This document shows, piece by piece, positions 13,551 through 26,619 of a stretch of DNA of 64,000 nucleotides (position 1 is the stretch's first letter; the number at the start of each line of letters is the position of its first letter). Both the position numbers and the translations under genes were made by a program. The DNA comes from Seriola aureovittata (Eukaryota; Chordata; Actinopteri; Carangiformes; Carangidae). A model generated the notes under the pieces. That model was given only the letters and a program-made list of their open reading frames with translations. It did not search any database and was not told the DNA's origin. Location of the stretch: assembly GCF_021018895.1 (NCBI RefSeq), contig NC_079382.1, positions 12,512,001-12,576,000 on the forward strand. The letters are read 5' to 3'.

Positions 13551-13990
13551 CTCTTGGTTTTGTTGTAGCTAGCAGCGGTCAGCTATCAAAGTTAGGTAAA
13601 GTCGGCCCATGCCAATCTGCAAAATATGTTTTTTGTAGTGAAACACGGGTAAAGTAAACAGACTTGGCTGGTCAGAGTCAGTGTGGGAGTTTTCTGTGAA
13701 ACGAAACTGCGCAGCTGTAACAGCCTTAGCTGTTAGCTTGCTATGTTAGCCAGCTAGTTTTTACCAGCTCAGACGGACAACTTCACTCTTCTGTGATGAG
13801 ACAGCATCGACAGAGCGTTAATTCCACATATATGTCGAAATTTACTTCTTTGACTTTTATTTACTAAGAAACTTTGGTTATAAATAGACTGTTTTCGAAG
13901 TTTACATTAGCCCGCGTTCTGTTTTTAGAGCTTTCTGGGGTCCTTCTTCATCTGACAACACGCAGTAATGACGCGTGTGACGTAACGACT
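13551..13990 (-). promoter_or_regulatory. cmtr1 non-coding first exon and promoter region
   Basis: A minus-strand donor (CCAAGAG then GTAACG) ends a putative 5'UTR exon at 13551; the matching acceptor lies at 12428, five bases before the cmtr1 ATG. The DNA upstream has locally raised CpG and contains a CRE-like TGACGTAA (13978-13985). No TATA box is evident, in keeping with a housekeeping gene. The transcription start is probably between 13700 and 13980. Confidence 0.5.
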
Positions 13991-13999
13991 GTCTAGAGA

Positions 14000-16150
14000 A
14001 GTGCCTGTGTTTTATCCCCGTTTTACTTTATTTTATTAATTTACTGAACATATTTTGTATCCCGACCTGGGTTATCGATTGGGTTATAAACCGATGCAAT
14101 GGCTTTGTGTTATCGATGAAATAAGGTAAAAAATGTTTCAAAGATAGCAGGACTTATCATTCATCCAGATAATTTGACTGTCTTGCAAAAGTGACTTTGG
14201 AAATACAAAATAATTGTGTTCTTTAACAGTAACAACACAAGATCTCCCTTCCATCTGACAAGTTTAAGCCCTTGCTTCTCCAGTTGAGTAATTTTAAACA
14301 GCATTATCTTGTTACACAGAAAGTTTATGATAAAATCTTTATGCCACATGCAGAATTTTCTGCTCTGACTCCCAACCAGTGTCATTAAAACAATAAAAAA
14401 CTCTACTAAAAATAAAAAAAAACCTGTCATTACAGCTAAAGAAATTCCTTGATAAGTACAACTCAAACCAATGTGAACACAATAACTTGACTTGTGACTG
14501 TAGATAGCTTGAAGTCCTTGTTTTTGATGGGACATTCAAGGAATATGTGTTTTCTTGTGCCTAAGAATAACATAAGCTGAGACTAATTTACATAAAACTT
14601 TAATTGCATTGTTTTTTGAGTGATTAAGTGATTAGATTTTCCTCAAAGCAGTCTTGCATGTCTGTTAGATTGGGCTAATCCGTTCTTGGCATTTGAGTTA
14701 AGAGATCCTGACCTGTCTGTCAAAACAATTATTAGGCTGTTTCCAGTGGTACTTTACAATGGTTTAGGAGGTCTCTCTGCTCTCCTGTGAGAAAGACACT
14801 TAGGAACATGTCAGCATAACCGTTGTGGCTCCAGCCTGTTTGTACATTGAGTGAAAATAATTTTTTCTCCTACAGCTTAATGTATTATTTACTTGGTGTA
14901 TTTTCAAAATGTGAGCGCTGAGCAGGGTACAGTGGATACTGTACAGCTAATAAGTTTCCATTAAATGTTCTTCCTATTGTAATACATCTTGAAACCTGTC
15001 ACTGCATCGCATGCCTTCATTGATGAGTCTGTGAAATCCTTCTTAGAAGAAACAGTGTCAATTCCTTGTTTTCGTGACACCACAGAGATAAGCAGGGGAA
15101 GCAGATGAACTCTGCTTCCTGACAGTTATTGTTAGATGGATTTCAGAATATTGTACAAAATAATTGTAATCTGTATTAGAAACCAGGCTGTACATCAAAA
15201 GGATGCTGGAGATGGCTTCAAAGACACATCTTTATTTTGCCTTTATACAGATTCTGTAACACAAATTGTGTCAATAAAGCACACAGCTTTGTTTGGCTTC
15301 ACCCCCCCAGGAGGTAACTGAATTATTTCGCTCCATTATCTTAAATCATTGTATACTGTAAATATTTATAATTATATATTAAGTTATATTTTTGTGCAAT
15401 TAGCTGTGTAATTAGCTTTTTAATCGAATGTCCTGTTGCTTCTCAATGCATCTTCTACAATGGGCATTTTTGAAAAAGGGATGAATATACGACGGTCATC
15501 TGGTTATACAGAAAATGAATTAATAAATAACAACAAAACATCAATGTCTGGTAAGTTGAAGGCTTCAAACTTTCCATATATATGAATATGACTGAGTGTG
15601 TCTATATGTCCTCCCACACTCAGTGATAAGAGTGACGGCCAGTCAAGGATGTTTCCCTGCTCTTTATGCAGTGCCGGCTTGGAAAGGCTGCAACCTTCCA
15701 GCCATGGCCCTGAGGAGGAATAAGTTAAGTTTAGAACCGATATGAACTGATTATGGCTGAGATACTGTAAAAATTTGGCTGTATTAGGATTTCTGATTTT
15801 CTTCCGTTATGACTATAGGCGCCTGTGCAAGACTCTTGTTTACCACTGTTGCAATGCGATTTGCCTTTCAATTGTACCTGACTGTTAAACTGTGACCCCT
15901 GTCGACGTCATTACAGCGTTGCTTTGTCATCCGTTGATGGGGTTTCTTCCCTTGGTGGCCAATGGACTTGGAACATCTCGCACAGGTATATTAATCCACC
16001 ACAGCTCCAGTGGCTCTGCTAATCCCCCACTGACACAAATGCCACACACGAAGACACACATTAACACAGTACAACACCATGTGACCAGCTTATGCAATAA
16101 AGCCAAGGCTTTATATACTACCTATAGGGACTGGACTCCCACAAGGGAGA
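14000..16150. other. Gene-poor DNA upstream of the microprotein gene
   Basis: No protein family is recognisable. On the plus strand a good acceptor (TTTTTTCTCCTACAG) ends at 14875, and a polyadenylation-like CAATAAAG with GT-rich DNA after it lies near 15270-15300, so a non-coding terminal exon is possible, perhaps of a transcript divergent from cmtr1. The 124-codon minus frame at 14161-14535 lacks conserved motifs. Confidence 0.35.
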
Positions 16151-16229
16151 TCATCACAGTGCAGCTGTGTGTGGTGTGAGTTTATCTGAGTGAGGGAGTG
16201 AGGAGAGTGACTTCGGACATAAGGGAGAG

Positions 16230-16253
16230 CTGCTGCTGCTGCTGCTGCTGCTG
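16230..16253 (+). repeat. (CTG)8 trinucleotide repeat
   Basis: Eight uninterrupted CTG units, likely within the 5'UTR or promoter-proximal DNA of the microprotein gene. Confidence 0.9.
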
Positions 16254-16414
16254 CCACACTCGGCCTGGTGGAGAGGACCAAGGCCAAAGACACCCAGCGG
16301 GCGAGGGAGCAAAGGGATTCCCAGTGATAAAGTTGCCTAGCAGAAAGCCCCAGGGCTGGTTGCAGAGAGGGTTTTTGTGGTCTCAGCTGTGAAGCACTGG
16401 AGAGAACAACAACA

Positions 16415-17998
16415 ATGTTTTTTCGCATCCCTCGGCTGACCCCTGGATATATTAGATACCTCCAGGTGCGTAAGATGCTCTAGGGCGATTTTCTTCTTTA
16501 GATAGATTAATGATTAGTCTTGGACATCAAGGGAAATCTGCAGTGGCGCAACAGTTGAGTAAATTCCATTAGAGCCTCTAATAACAAACAACTGTTGAGA
16601 TCTAGAGTTCAGGCCCTGCACGTATCCCTGTGCTTCAGTTGTTGTTGCATTACAACTAACAGAACATGAGTGTGTAGATTTTCAACATAACAAGCTCAAG
16701 GTTTCTCTTGATGCCGCTTTTGGTATGAAATTAATAGATGAACAGTTTGAGTTGAACCATCATATGCACACCTGAAGAGAAGGTCAACACGGTACACGTA
16801 CAATTGCCCGTTTGTGTTTGTGTCATGGCGGGATTTAGAATAGAAGATTATAGCAGCTTGTTTTTGAATGGATTTGAATCAGAGATGCCTTAGCTCCCCA
16901 GGGTCAGGTAAATGCGCTCTAATTGGATCTCCAGAGGGGTAGCATGAGATCCATGTTCCCAATCACCCTGGGTGGGTATTTTTGAGACCTGCAGCTGGAT
17001 TTAGAAACCAACAGTATGGCTTGTGTTTGTTTTGAAACTGGATGGTGTTAAACCTCATTATCTGTGTCTGCGCTCATCAGAGTTCATGTTAGATAATTCA
17101 AAATAGGTCAGGATTACACAAATGACTGTTATGGCATATCTGTAAACAAACTTCAAAGTATATCATCTTTGCACTTTTATAACCAAGAACATAACATTGT
17201 CCTTGTCCTGTGAGGACCATGCATCTCCAATATGTTGCGAACATCTATTTACTAGCTAAGAAAAACAGTCTTGTTTTCAACTGTGTGACAATGAATTCTT
17301 CAGATAGTCTGATAGGGTTTAAATGATTTATCCATAGAAGAAGGAGAATTCTGTTTTTACTATCTAACTCAGGTTTAGTGGATGTGCACATGACAACCTT
17401 AAGTGATTCAAAGGAGGATTGTCTCCATAAATGAATTCCTAATCTGAAAAATGCAAAATCACAAATTTGGAGACCCATGGTTTTCTCTGGCTGGTGAACA
17501 TAACAGTGACCGGATGAGCTAAGAAAATTACTGAATTTATATCTGACTTTAGGAAATGTCTTGGATTGGCTCAAAATTTTCCAGTCTCCAAACCTTCAAA
17601 GGACTATATAAATTGATGGTATAAGTATTAAAATTAGATTTTTTTTTAAAATGGAGATTCTAGTGCAGGTCTTCCCTTATGGTAAGAGAGATGCATGTGA
17701 CCAGGGTCACCTTTGTAAGGACTGCACTACGGCCAGGGACAGGAGGAACGTTGCTGACCCCTTGCTGTCTCTGGTGATGATCATGCCCGGTGGTGGTTGT
17801 CGTGGCTTCGTGGGCAGTGATGGTGACCTCTGCTCTCTCTTTCAGACTCAGGCAGCCCAGACTGTGCTGCAGAGCCGGGAGGGCCCTGCAATGCCGCGCA
17901 TGGCCCTCCTGATGGGTCTTATGGGGATCGGCATGTCCGGCTACAGCTCCCGCCAACTCACACTGCACTACAAGCCGGCGAGTCACCTGCTTAGATGA
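16415..17998 (+). CDS. Predicted 67-aa microprotein, two coding exons, unknown function
   Basis: Exon 1 is 16415-16465 (MFFRIPRLTPGYIRYLQ, then a GTGCGT donor). Exon 2 is 17846-17998, after a CTCTCTCTTTCAG acceptor, and ends in TGA. Both junctions are phase 0. Exon 2 is markedly GC-richer than its surroundings. The product has an N-terminus rich in Arg and Tyr with no acidic residue, which could form an amphipathic mitochondrial targeting helix. A short hydrophobic, Met- and Gly-rich segment follows (MPRMALLMGLMGIGMSGYSS), then a basic tail. That layout is typical of small mitochondrial or membrane microproteins, but I recognise no family and assign no role. A (CTG)8 run lies about 160 bp upstream, probably in the 5'UTR, and an AATAAA at 18513-18518 could end a ~0.5 kb 3'UTR. 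It could also be a spurious pairing of unrelated open segments. Confidence 0.45.
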
Positions 17999-18015
17999 GA
18001 TGGATTGAAGATGGG

Positions 18016-18018
<3 letters not shown>

Positions 18019-18054
<36 letters not shown>

Positions 18055-18090
18055 CACACGCGCACACACATGCACACGTGCACACACACA
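18019..18090. repeat. (CA)n microsatellite with interruptions
   Basis: Pure CA from 18019 to 18052, then CA broken by CATG and CGCG steps. It lies directly after the stop codon of the microprotein frame. Confidence 0.9.
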
Positions 18091-18094
18091 GATA

Positions 18095-18256
18095 TTAGTA
18101 ATTAGGGAGGTTCAGAGGTGCTGGTAGTTACCCTTTGCCAGGCCCAGCTAGAATTTTAGTTTTTCCTTGTTTCTTTTTGCTAAGCTAAAGTAACTGGCTG
18201 CTTCCTGTGAGTTAGCTATATATTATTTCTCAAAATGTCGAACTATTCCTTTAATA
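18095..18256. repeat. Right-half copy of the palindromic MITE-like repeat
   Basis: Contains GAGGTGCTGGTAG, TTGCTAAGCTAA and ends CTCAAAATGTCGAACTATTC. That end is the inverted complement of the 'atagttcgacattttg' left end of this teleost family, as remembered and as seen at 32.25 kb. Confidence 0.65.
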
Positions 18257-21200
18257 GCAACATGAAGAGACCAGTAAAATCGAGGGAAACAATCTTACCA
18301 GGTTCAAATTTTCCGTTTTGTTTTTCTCTGTGCATCCCTGTTAATGATCCTCTACGTGTGGTTCAAGTTTAATGTCATCCTTGTTCTTGATTAGAGGTCC
18401 GAGCAGCAAATGCTGCTGGGAACCCTTTTGTTTTGTTCTCGTTTATTATGATTTTGTTGTTTGGGATGTAAAGATTATTGCCTTAAGGCTCTGCTACTGC
18501 AGTTATGAGTAAAATAAATCTACCTCTCCATAAAGTACAGTGCAGTCCATTGCAGTTTTATCTTGAATGTGACTGGTATACAGTGAAACAGAAAGGCAGC
18601 TTTTGGTGTTTCTGATGAAATTGGTTGATGTTGCACTCGAACCACAGTCTTTCCCCATGTCCCGTGCCTTACCATGGGAATATTCAGTCTTAGCTGGCCC
18701 TCAAAATTGATTCATGTGTTAGTAAGTAAAACTAAAGTAGTTAAAGTATTTTTCAAATACATCAGTGGTCTTTAAAGACACTTTTCCAAATGCAGCTGAG
18801 CTGAACCTCGAGAAATCTCTTCCAAAATCCTCAGTCTTTTAATCACCATTACTTTTCCTCTGGCATTTTGGCAATTTCCATGATGTAACACAGAGCTCCC
18901 AGGTCCATCCCCTATCGGAGGACAGCCAGTTTTGTGATGTCTTGACCTGTTTGCTTTTTATTTCTTTGGTAAGATTTCATAAAACAGCAACAGAGAGATT
19001 TCACATCAAAAGCAGCTTCAAATCAGAGACTTGAGGTGTTTATATTTATGTCTGATTTCATCCTTGATTCTGGAATTGAAAGTTTGAGTTTATGACCTGA
19101 TGATATCTCTCTCGTTTATGTATGTGACAAAATACCAGAGGAGCAAATAAGAAATTGGTTTGGCTGCACTCGAGTCCTGAAAATGCACAGAGAAAATACT
19201 CAAAACAAACAGAAACGTAAGAAGTGTGTGACTTTTGATGTGTGAACAATGCTATTTTGCACTTTTTTTTGTGTACACAACTTGTACATAATCTTGTACA
19301 TATCATTTTGATGCTGAATGAGATTAGTAGAGCATGACATGGAGTGCTACCAGCTTGTATTGTGAGCTGGACTGGGCGACATCTAGCTGGATTGACACAC
19401 AGCGCTGCTGTGTTGTTGTCAGGCAGAGGAACCAGGACAGCCACCCTGGATACCACCTGGACGAACGTGTGAATCCACCCGGATCTCTCCCAGTTGCACA
19501 CTACTGTCAGACAAGATGAATGTAGATGAATGACCACTAAGGTCTCTTAACTTTTTTTTTGCTGTAAATCTGTTGTGCACAATGATTTGTAATGGAGAAA
19601 ATAGCTGGTGGCAGGTCACAAGGCAGGTGCAGTGATACAGTGACCCTCCACAGAGCCTCTTATGATACTCTGGTCTTTTTTAGACCAGCTTATACTTACA
19701 TATGAGAGGGTTCACGGACCCTGAAATGGAGACAGGTAAGAGTGTGATAGAGGAAGAAGTGAGGTTATTTATATCAACTGACCCTGTAACTGGGATTGTA
19801 ATTGAACCAATGGATGGAAGTATGATTTAGATAATGGAAGAGTGATTTTGTTGTGGTATTTATTATCTACTGTTGCTGTATAACCAGTTTTTCATGCTTA
19901 AATTGTTTAACATGTTGTTCGACTGTTAGTCCTCATTGTGGTACAAAGGCATAAAATGTCTTAGATACCAAGAATCTAATCGAGTTTGTGTTAAAATCAA
20001 CCTTAAAATTGTGTGTATTTGCCCCAATCATATGAATATGTCTGTTTTGTGGTTTAATTACAGGTAAATTGGATCTTACACAAGACATAGGTGTACTTTC
20101 ATGTTGTTTATTGCATAGTAGATACTTTGCAATGTTGTATTTCATATGGATTCTATAGAGAGATTCATTCATGTGTGTTTGCATTATACTTTAGGCTTGC
20201 CTTAGTGACCTGAATCATTATAGATGCGTAACAAAGCACCTTTGAACATGTATTATTTTCTATGACTGAACCACTCTGTATGCATAAATAAATCATTAAG
20301 ATGTTGAAACAAATGGCCAGACTTGGTATGTGTTTCCTGTAACGTGTCACACAATGAAAAGAAGAAATACCTTCTTCATGCGCTAGATGTCAGCCTAGAG
20401 TTTAGCTATTTTCTCACGCTTCTCCATTATCCATTAGGGTGTTCAAACGGGCATGCTTTACAGTGTGTGACCAGTGGTAATGACCTGACTGAACCCTGCA
20501 CAAGCACTGCCATATGATCAGCAAAACAAATATTTTAAGGAGCAAGGGGTATTTTCTCTTTTCAATGTTTCACTTTCCTTCCAAGTCACAATCATTACTG
20601 AAGCAAAGGTTTGATGCACACTGCAGGGCAATGTTTTGGGCAACTTTAAGGGCCAAAGAGATGCTCTAGAGTAGGTGCTAAAATCACATCCTGTTTCTTG
20701 GGAACATTTGGGGTTTTTAATCTATGTCTTTCTTCGGATGTGTGTGGTTTGTCACTCTACATCTATAAATCAATATTGTTCTCCTAACAGAAGTTTTTTT
20801 TTGTTGTTTCTTGCCAATTCACTGTGGTTCAGCTCCGGGAAGTTGATCTGCTCGTCAGACAGTTGCCTCGAGTGTTGCTAGTTAGCCTCAAACAACCCTT
20901 GGTCAAGGCTAAGACTCAGAGTTCTGACCCAGTTATAGATCTAAGCTGCTTTGGGAACCCAGTGGGAGCCAGTCAGGGTTAAAGTTGGGCCACTGTGGAT
21001 TTAATGGGAGGTTGGAGTAGAGCTTTATGGAGACATGTGAAATATGTGGAAATATACTGGGAGCTCCCAACACCCACAGCGATGAACATGGGTTTGACCA
21101 CTAGTTAGACACTTACCAACATTACTGTGGTTGTCAGTCAGAAATCCTTTTGTGCAGGGAAACACACCTGTTGGTCTGGCCTTTTTTATCAGGTTCCCAG

Positions 21201-21274
21201 CCTGAGGGCAGAGACGAGTCAAGAGTTACAGGGACAGACGTACTACATTTCTTACTCTCCCTTACTCTCTCTGA

Positions 21275-21277
<3 letters not shown>

Positions 21278-21334
<57 letters not shown>

Positions 21335-21355
21335 ACACACACACACAGACACACA
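21278..21355. repeat. (CA)n microsatellite
   Basis: About 38 CA units with one TA and one GA interruption. Confidence 0.95.
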
Positions 21356-21854
21356 GGGTTCCATTGTGTGTCTGTTCCAGTGCCGTCTCCTCAGGAGGCT
21401 CTTGTTACCATCTCTTATAGCCAGCAACAAAGAGCTGAATGTCTTTGCTACCAAAGAGATGGATGAGAAGAAGTGAGGGACGCATCCACAAGGTCTTTTA
21501 GACATTTTTAAGCCAGATACTGCCCGAGTGTGTATGTTCATGTGTGCGTGCCCATGTGTGTTCATGCAGTGTCCCTAGAGGAGTTTTCAGTGTCTCTTAG
21601 ATTCTAATCTTACAGCATCATACTTGCATCAAATGAGAGCAAATACCACGAGTAGCCTGATATATCGATGTATGATAAATAGCTGCACCCATGTTAGGCT
21701 CTGTAACAGCAGCCTCAGGCTAATCAGCTCTGAAGAGTCATTCCATAAATGTCAGTTAAAGTTGTCTGAGTCAAAATAATTTATAAGCTGTTTATGACCA
21801 CTGAGAGTGCAAATACATGTTTGACAATGTAGAAGGAATGCATTTCAACTCCTC

Positions 21855-21960
21855 ACACTATGGATGGAGTCCCAGGTTCAAGCCCCCATGCTGGGAAGTA
21901 CAATATCTGATAAATGCCTCATTGAAGTGTCCTTGAGCAACACGCTGAAAACAGCTCGAG
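21855..21960 (+). repeat. tRNA-related SINE fragment (probable)
   Basis: Contains a box-B-like GGTTCAAGCCC followed by GAAGTGTCCTTGAGCAACAC, a combination common in teleost SINE-type repeats. No box A was found, so this is a fragment. A reverse-oriented relative lies near 31.4 kb. Confidence 0.4.
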
Positions 21961-24289
21961 CATGGCTCTTCTGCTGCAGCTCTTGACCTCTGACTTCCTT
22001 GTAGAGGGGATGCATGCAGATAGATATACTCTCAGGGGAAGAAGATATTCTGTATCTATTACAGGATATGGTTATTATTTTCTTGGCCAGGGCTTTTGTG
22101 AAAATGTATTTGTTCTTACTTGGAAAACATGGTTTAAACAGTGGGTTGTTTTTTTTTTTTAACTTCTTTGATTTTGAAAAATATAGAGAGAAATGACAAA
22201 CTTTACAAAGCAAAATATGTCTCTGCATTAGTTCTGTCTCTCACAAGCAGACATATAAACACACTTGCGCACAAATGCTCTGGCGTGATAAAGCACATTT
22301 CCTTTTTTGGCCTTGAGGATTTGTCTATTGGTTTTTGTCCTCAGTGACGCAGCATATTGTTCCTTCCTTTAAATGGCTCTTCTTAAACAGAGCTTAGCCT
22401 TGTTTTAATGTGTCCTCTACCTGGAGTTCATGAAAACACTTCTCGTGTGTGGGAGCTTGTGTTAGCCCAGTATGCTGTCATGCACACAGACAGGAAACAA
22501 ACACAGATAGGCCTACTAGCAGATTCATGCAAACACTGAAGGAAATTATATTTTAACCCATTATATTAGCTACTGTATGTATATAGTTTTCTGTATTTTG
22601 TGTCCTGGGTTATTTTATTGGCTAACAGGGGAAATAGCAGCTGTGTGGATGCTTGATGTTACCTGGCAGCTTGTTACTAAACACAAGGAGGTTTGTATGC
22701 CAAGACACATCCAATCTATTTTAGGTCTGCTGTGCAAAATTAATGAGGTGTGACTGAAAATTACCTTGTGAACAGATGCTTGTATTGCACTTAACCAGTA
22801 AATTACATGATAAAATGTCCTCTTGCAAGTATAAAACTGAAGTTCAGCTTCTTATAGCTAATGAATGGTTTGTCTACTGTACTGAGTTTTACAGTTGCCT
22901 CAGGGACCAGTGGGGGAAAAAAAGTTATATCTACTTTGAAGCAGAGCTGCATGAGGAAAAGAGCACGCATTTTCCTCTAATTCCTGTGCTAAAGTTGTAC
23001 TAATGACTCAGCACTTCACGTTCACAGGTGTGCAACACTCAAACTACCTGCTCTACAGCTTCAAGACCCCCCAGGATGTTTTACTTGTCCACTGCCTCAT
23101 CCCCACCGTTTTTCCTCACCTTTGACCTTCAACTGTGTTTTTAGCTTTTAGCTCTTTTTTTAAACTTTTGCTCTCACTCCCTCAGTCGACTGATCCAACA
23201 GAGAGCAGCGCTTAATGAGCCTGTCTTTGACAATTCTTCTCTGAAAAACAGGCAGGGCCATTGTTAGGAAACAGAGAGGAAGAGAGAAAAGAAAAACAGG
23301 GAAGAGAGGAAGATGAGCATTTTTGAATTCACCCAGAGCCATAAGTAATTTAACTGATTAAACTAAATAAAAGTTAAAGTCTTTTAAAACAAGGTTTTGA
23401 GCAGGTGCAAGTACTCTTAAGGGGGAAAAGTGTTCATAATAATGATTCTTTGGATTGTAATTGCAGAGTTAGGTACTGCAACATCTAATATTTCCCTAAA
23501 TTGCTGTGCAAAAGTGTTTGAAGGTTTTAGGGCAGTCTATAATTGCAGTAAGACATCTCCTGTTGAAACATGCTCTTTCCTACTAATGATTTATTTCATG
23601 ATTTACCGGAGGATCTCTTCACTACTCTGACCTGTCTTGCCTGATTGTTTATTTTGTGGATGTTAAACTTAAAACCAACTTTAGATCAAAAATCATGTTC
23701 ACAGAGCAAATATACCGTCCACATAGCACTTTTAAGTCACTCTTCAGATACCAACTGTTCGTTGACACCGCGCTCAGCGAGAGTCTCTGAGGAACATCTT
23801 TGAGAGTTGGCCTGTGAACATAATTAAAGCTTTAATCTCTGTTCTTGGCTAACATGTTTTGATGTGGTCCCGTGGGTTTGTGCAGCAGAACCCTGTGACC
23901 TGTGAATCTCATCAGATAGTTGGTGAGTCATGGTTAATCTCAGTTGGCTCCTACCATTTGCTGTGTAACCACAACAGGCCTCAAAAAAAAAAAAAAGTGA
24001 GATCTCTGATATGGGCAGGAATGTGTTAAAAAAAAGAGTGACCTGATCATATGTCATTTTTAGATAATATTTTAAAAATGGATAATGCCTTGAGTTTTGA
24101 TTCTGTTTACTAATATGGTAATAGGTAACCTGTGATAATAATAATTAATAATTGCCCACTAACTTTAAATGAATCGTGTTTTTAAGTGGTATTACTATGA
24201 TTTGATTAAACCTACCACTTAGGGGCAGCACAAAAAAGCTGTTAACAAAACAATGCCATTTAATATCACCTTTGAAATTGATATTTAAA

Positions 24290-24665
24290 CGTTGTTAGCA
24301 GCAACAATTGCCAATGTGTACATCTAGCAAATATGGAGCAACATTTTCATTTATCTGTTGTCTATCTTGTTGCTGTCCAATGTTCACCCTCTTTTATCTC
24401 TGTTTTTTGTCTGTTTTCTGAGGGAAATATTAAACTTTTTAGTTGCTAAATGCTCCAGGATGTTCACCAGCTAGTTGCTAACCATGTCTGTCTGCCATGT
24501 GGTGCTGGGCAGGGGGTGTACACTGGGTTTTAAGTGCTTCTTTGCTGAAAACAACTGCGACTGAAAAAGACGCTGACAGATGAGATGAAAGTGAACCAAA
24601 GCAGATAAGTTAGATGTAGTGAAACCAAAACAGCGAGCTGAAAGACACTAAAACGCTATACAAGA
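24290..24665. repeat. Interspersed teleost repeat ('GCTAAATGCTCCA...CACCAGCTAGTTGCTAAC')
   Basis: Word order (TTGCTAAATGCTCCAGGATG, CACCAGCTAGTTGCTAAC, GTCTGTCTGCC, GGTGCTGGGCAG, GAGCTGAAAGACACTAAAACG) matches a repeat I know from many fish genomes, probably a non-autonomous DNA transposon. Ends are approximate and class is not certain. Confidence 0.5.
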
Positions 24666-26518
24666 GCTGGAGGAAAATGCATTCAATAATTCTACGTGGG
24701 TTTGTGAGTGAATCCATTCATGTAAAACTCTTTATTGAATCTGTTTTAGAACAACTCGGTGGACTTCAGTAAAGCAGTGAAGAGGTTAAGGCTGCTGCAC
24801 GGGCACAAAACTGTCCTGGACGCTCTTCAGGCCCTGATCAGCAGTTTAAGATGTACAGTACATCTGTGTCCGTGTGAGACACTTGAAGCGGGTCGGATAA
24901 TCCCAGCTGTGTCTCACCATGACAGTTTGACCCCATCTGACCTGACCCTCTGTCTCAATGATCACAACAGCTGACATAAGAGTGACTTACATGCTCCTCA
25001 ACAATACGCATACACAACATGCTGACACACATACAGTATGGCATGGCATGTTGTAATTGCTTAGCAGGACAAACAGTAAAAATGAGCTGTGATCCCCTTC
25101 TGACCCTTTGATTAGTGGTCAGTTACTTGTTTGTAGTGTTAGGTTGAGTAGTGGGATCGTGTTATTAGGTTCATATTATCTATTTCATTCTTGTTTTTGG
25201 GCTGGCTAGAAGTTGGCAGGGCTTATTAATTAAGGCCAGGTGTATTCATTGATCATATTATTGTGTATTATTGGGTTTCAACTTTGTTGATCTACTGTGT
25301 GACTGAGAGGGAGACATCTTAACACCTGTTTAACTACTTGTCTTTTGATGAGAACTGTGAAGCTGACTACTCCAGATTTGTTTCTACTTGGACACAAACA
25401 ACAAACATTTTCAGTGAATATTCACCAATGATTGGTGTAGTTTTTTGGGGCATCTCGTTGAGTTATAAGCCCCAAACAACCCCCAGCAAGCCAGCCTTCT
25501 CTTTCCTTTAGTCACCGCAAGTTTTCTGTCACACACATGCAAATACACACTTTATGTTAGAGACTGAATGTAGCCTTTAGGCACTAACAGAGAACCAACT
25601 GCCTCCAAACAGTGGTAACTTATATGGGCACAATTTAATTTAATAAAATGCACCATGCAAGCACAATTTATATGAAAATAATAAAAACCTTAAAAATAGA
25701 TGTAAACATGTGGCCGATCTATGAGATAGGATTTCACAATATGCATACAGGATTTAATGAATTTGAAATTCATTACATTACAACTAAATAATTGCCACGT
25801 GGTGCACCTGAAGCCTTCCAGGGCAGCTCTGGTGATCCAGCCTTGTTTTTAAGTCATACTCCATTTTCCTTTAGTTCATCTGCAAAATAAAAACTTTGAT
25901 CATTATTTTTATGAGCAAGTTCAATAAGGATAACTGTAATATGAAAAAAAAATGCATATGCATTTATATAAACCTCTCAAAATATGTTTCCAAAGGCAGC
26001 GCTCTGTTTTCATCACAGTATAAGCGTATTGGTCATTATAACTATTTGATCTCTAATATTTTCTTCTTCTTACAAAGCTGGTATAGCTATGTTACATGTA
26101 TCTTGGGGATAATTAATCCCCCTCATCCAGTATGAAGGACAAAATGTCAGTATGTCCTCCCTGATCTATGGATCCCAAGTAAAAACTGGTCACTGAAAGG
26201 AGAAAGACAACTAAGAGGATTGATTAGTGATGTAGATGTTGGCCACTGTGGCCGTCTCGACTGTAAATAACCTCTGTAGAGATACTGTGGGAATGCATGT
26301 CCAAGAATGGGTCTCAAGTGAACAGTTGACCCACTGATGACCTTCAGTGTCAAAGGTCACTGACCTGCCTATTGACGGGTGATGGACATGTCCTAACAGC
26401 CACGCATGGCTTGTGTCAGCTGGTACTAATAAAGAGCTGACACAATATAAGAGCAATTAATTATAAACACTACTGAACAAGGACATTGCCACACAAACAT
26501 ACACATACAAAGAGAAAA

Positions 26519-26619
<101 letters not shown>

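Noticed and set aside
14161..14535. 124-codon minus-strand open frame with hydrophobic stretches
   Set aside because: No conserved motif, AT-driven composition, no splice or promoter context. It could be a decayed repeat but nothing supports a protein.
17245..17574. 109-codon minus-strand open frame, considered as a LINE reverse-transcriptase remnant
   Set aside because: No reverse-transcriptase motif such as the (Y/F)xDD box is visible and neighbouring DNA shows no LINE features.
19058..19537. 159-codon minus-strand open frame
   Set aside because: Biased composition without family motifs; no acceptor or donor at sensible positions and no plausible partner exons.
19685..19732. 48-52 bp exon-like segment (AG and GTAAGA edges, frame MRGFTDPEMETG)
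   Set aside because: Too short to judge; joining it to 24752 gives an immediate stop, and no other partner was found.
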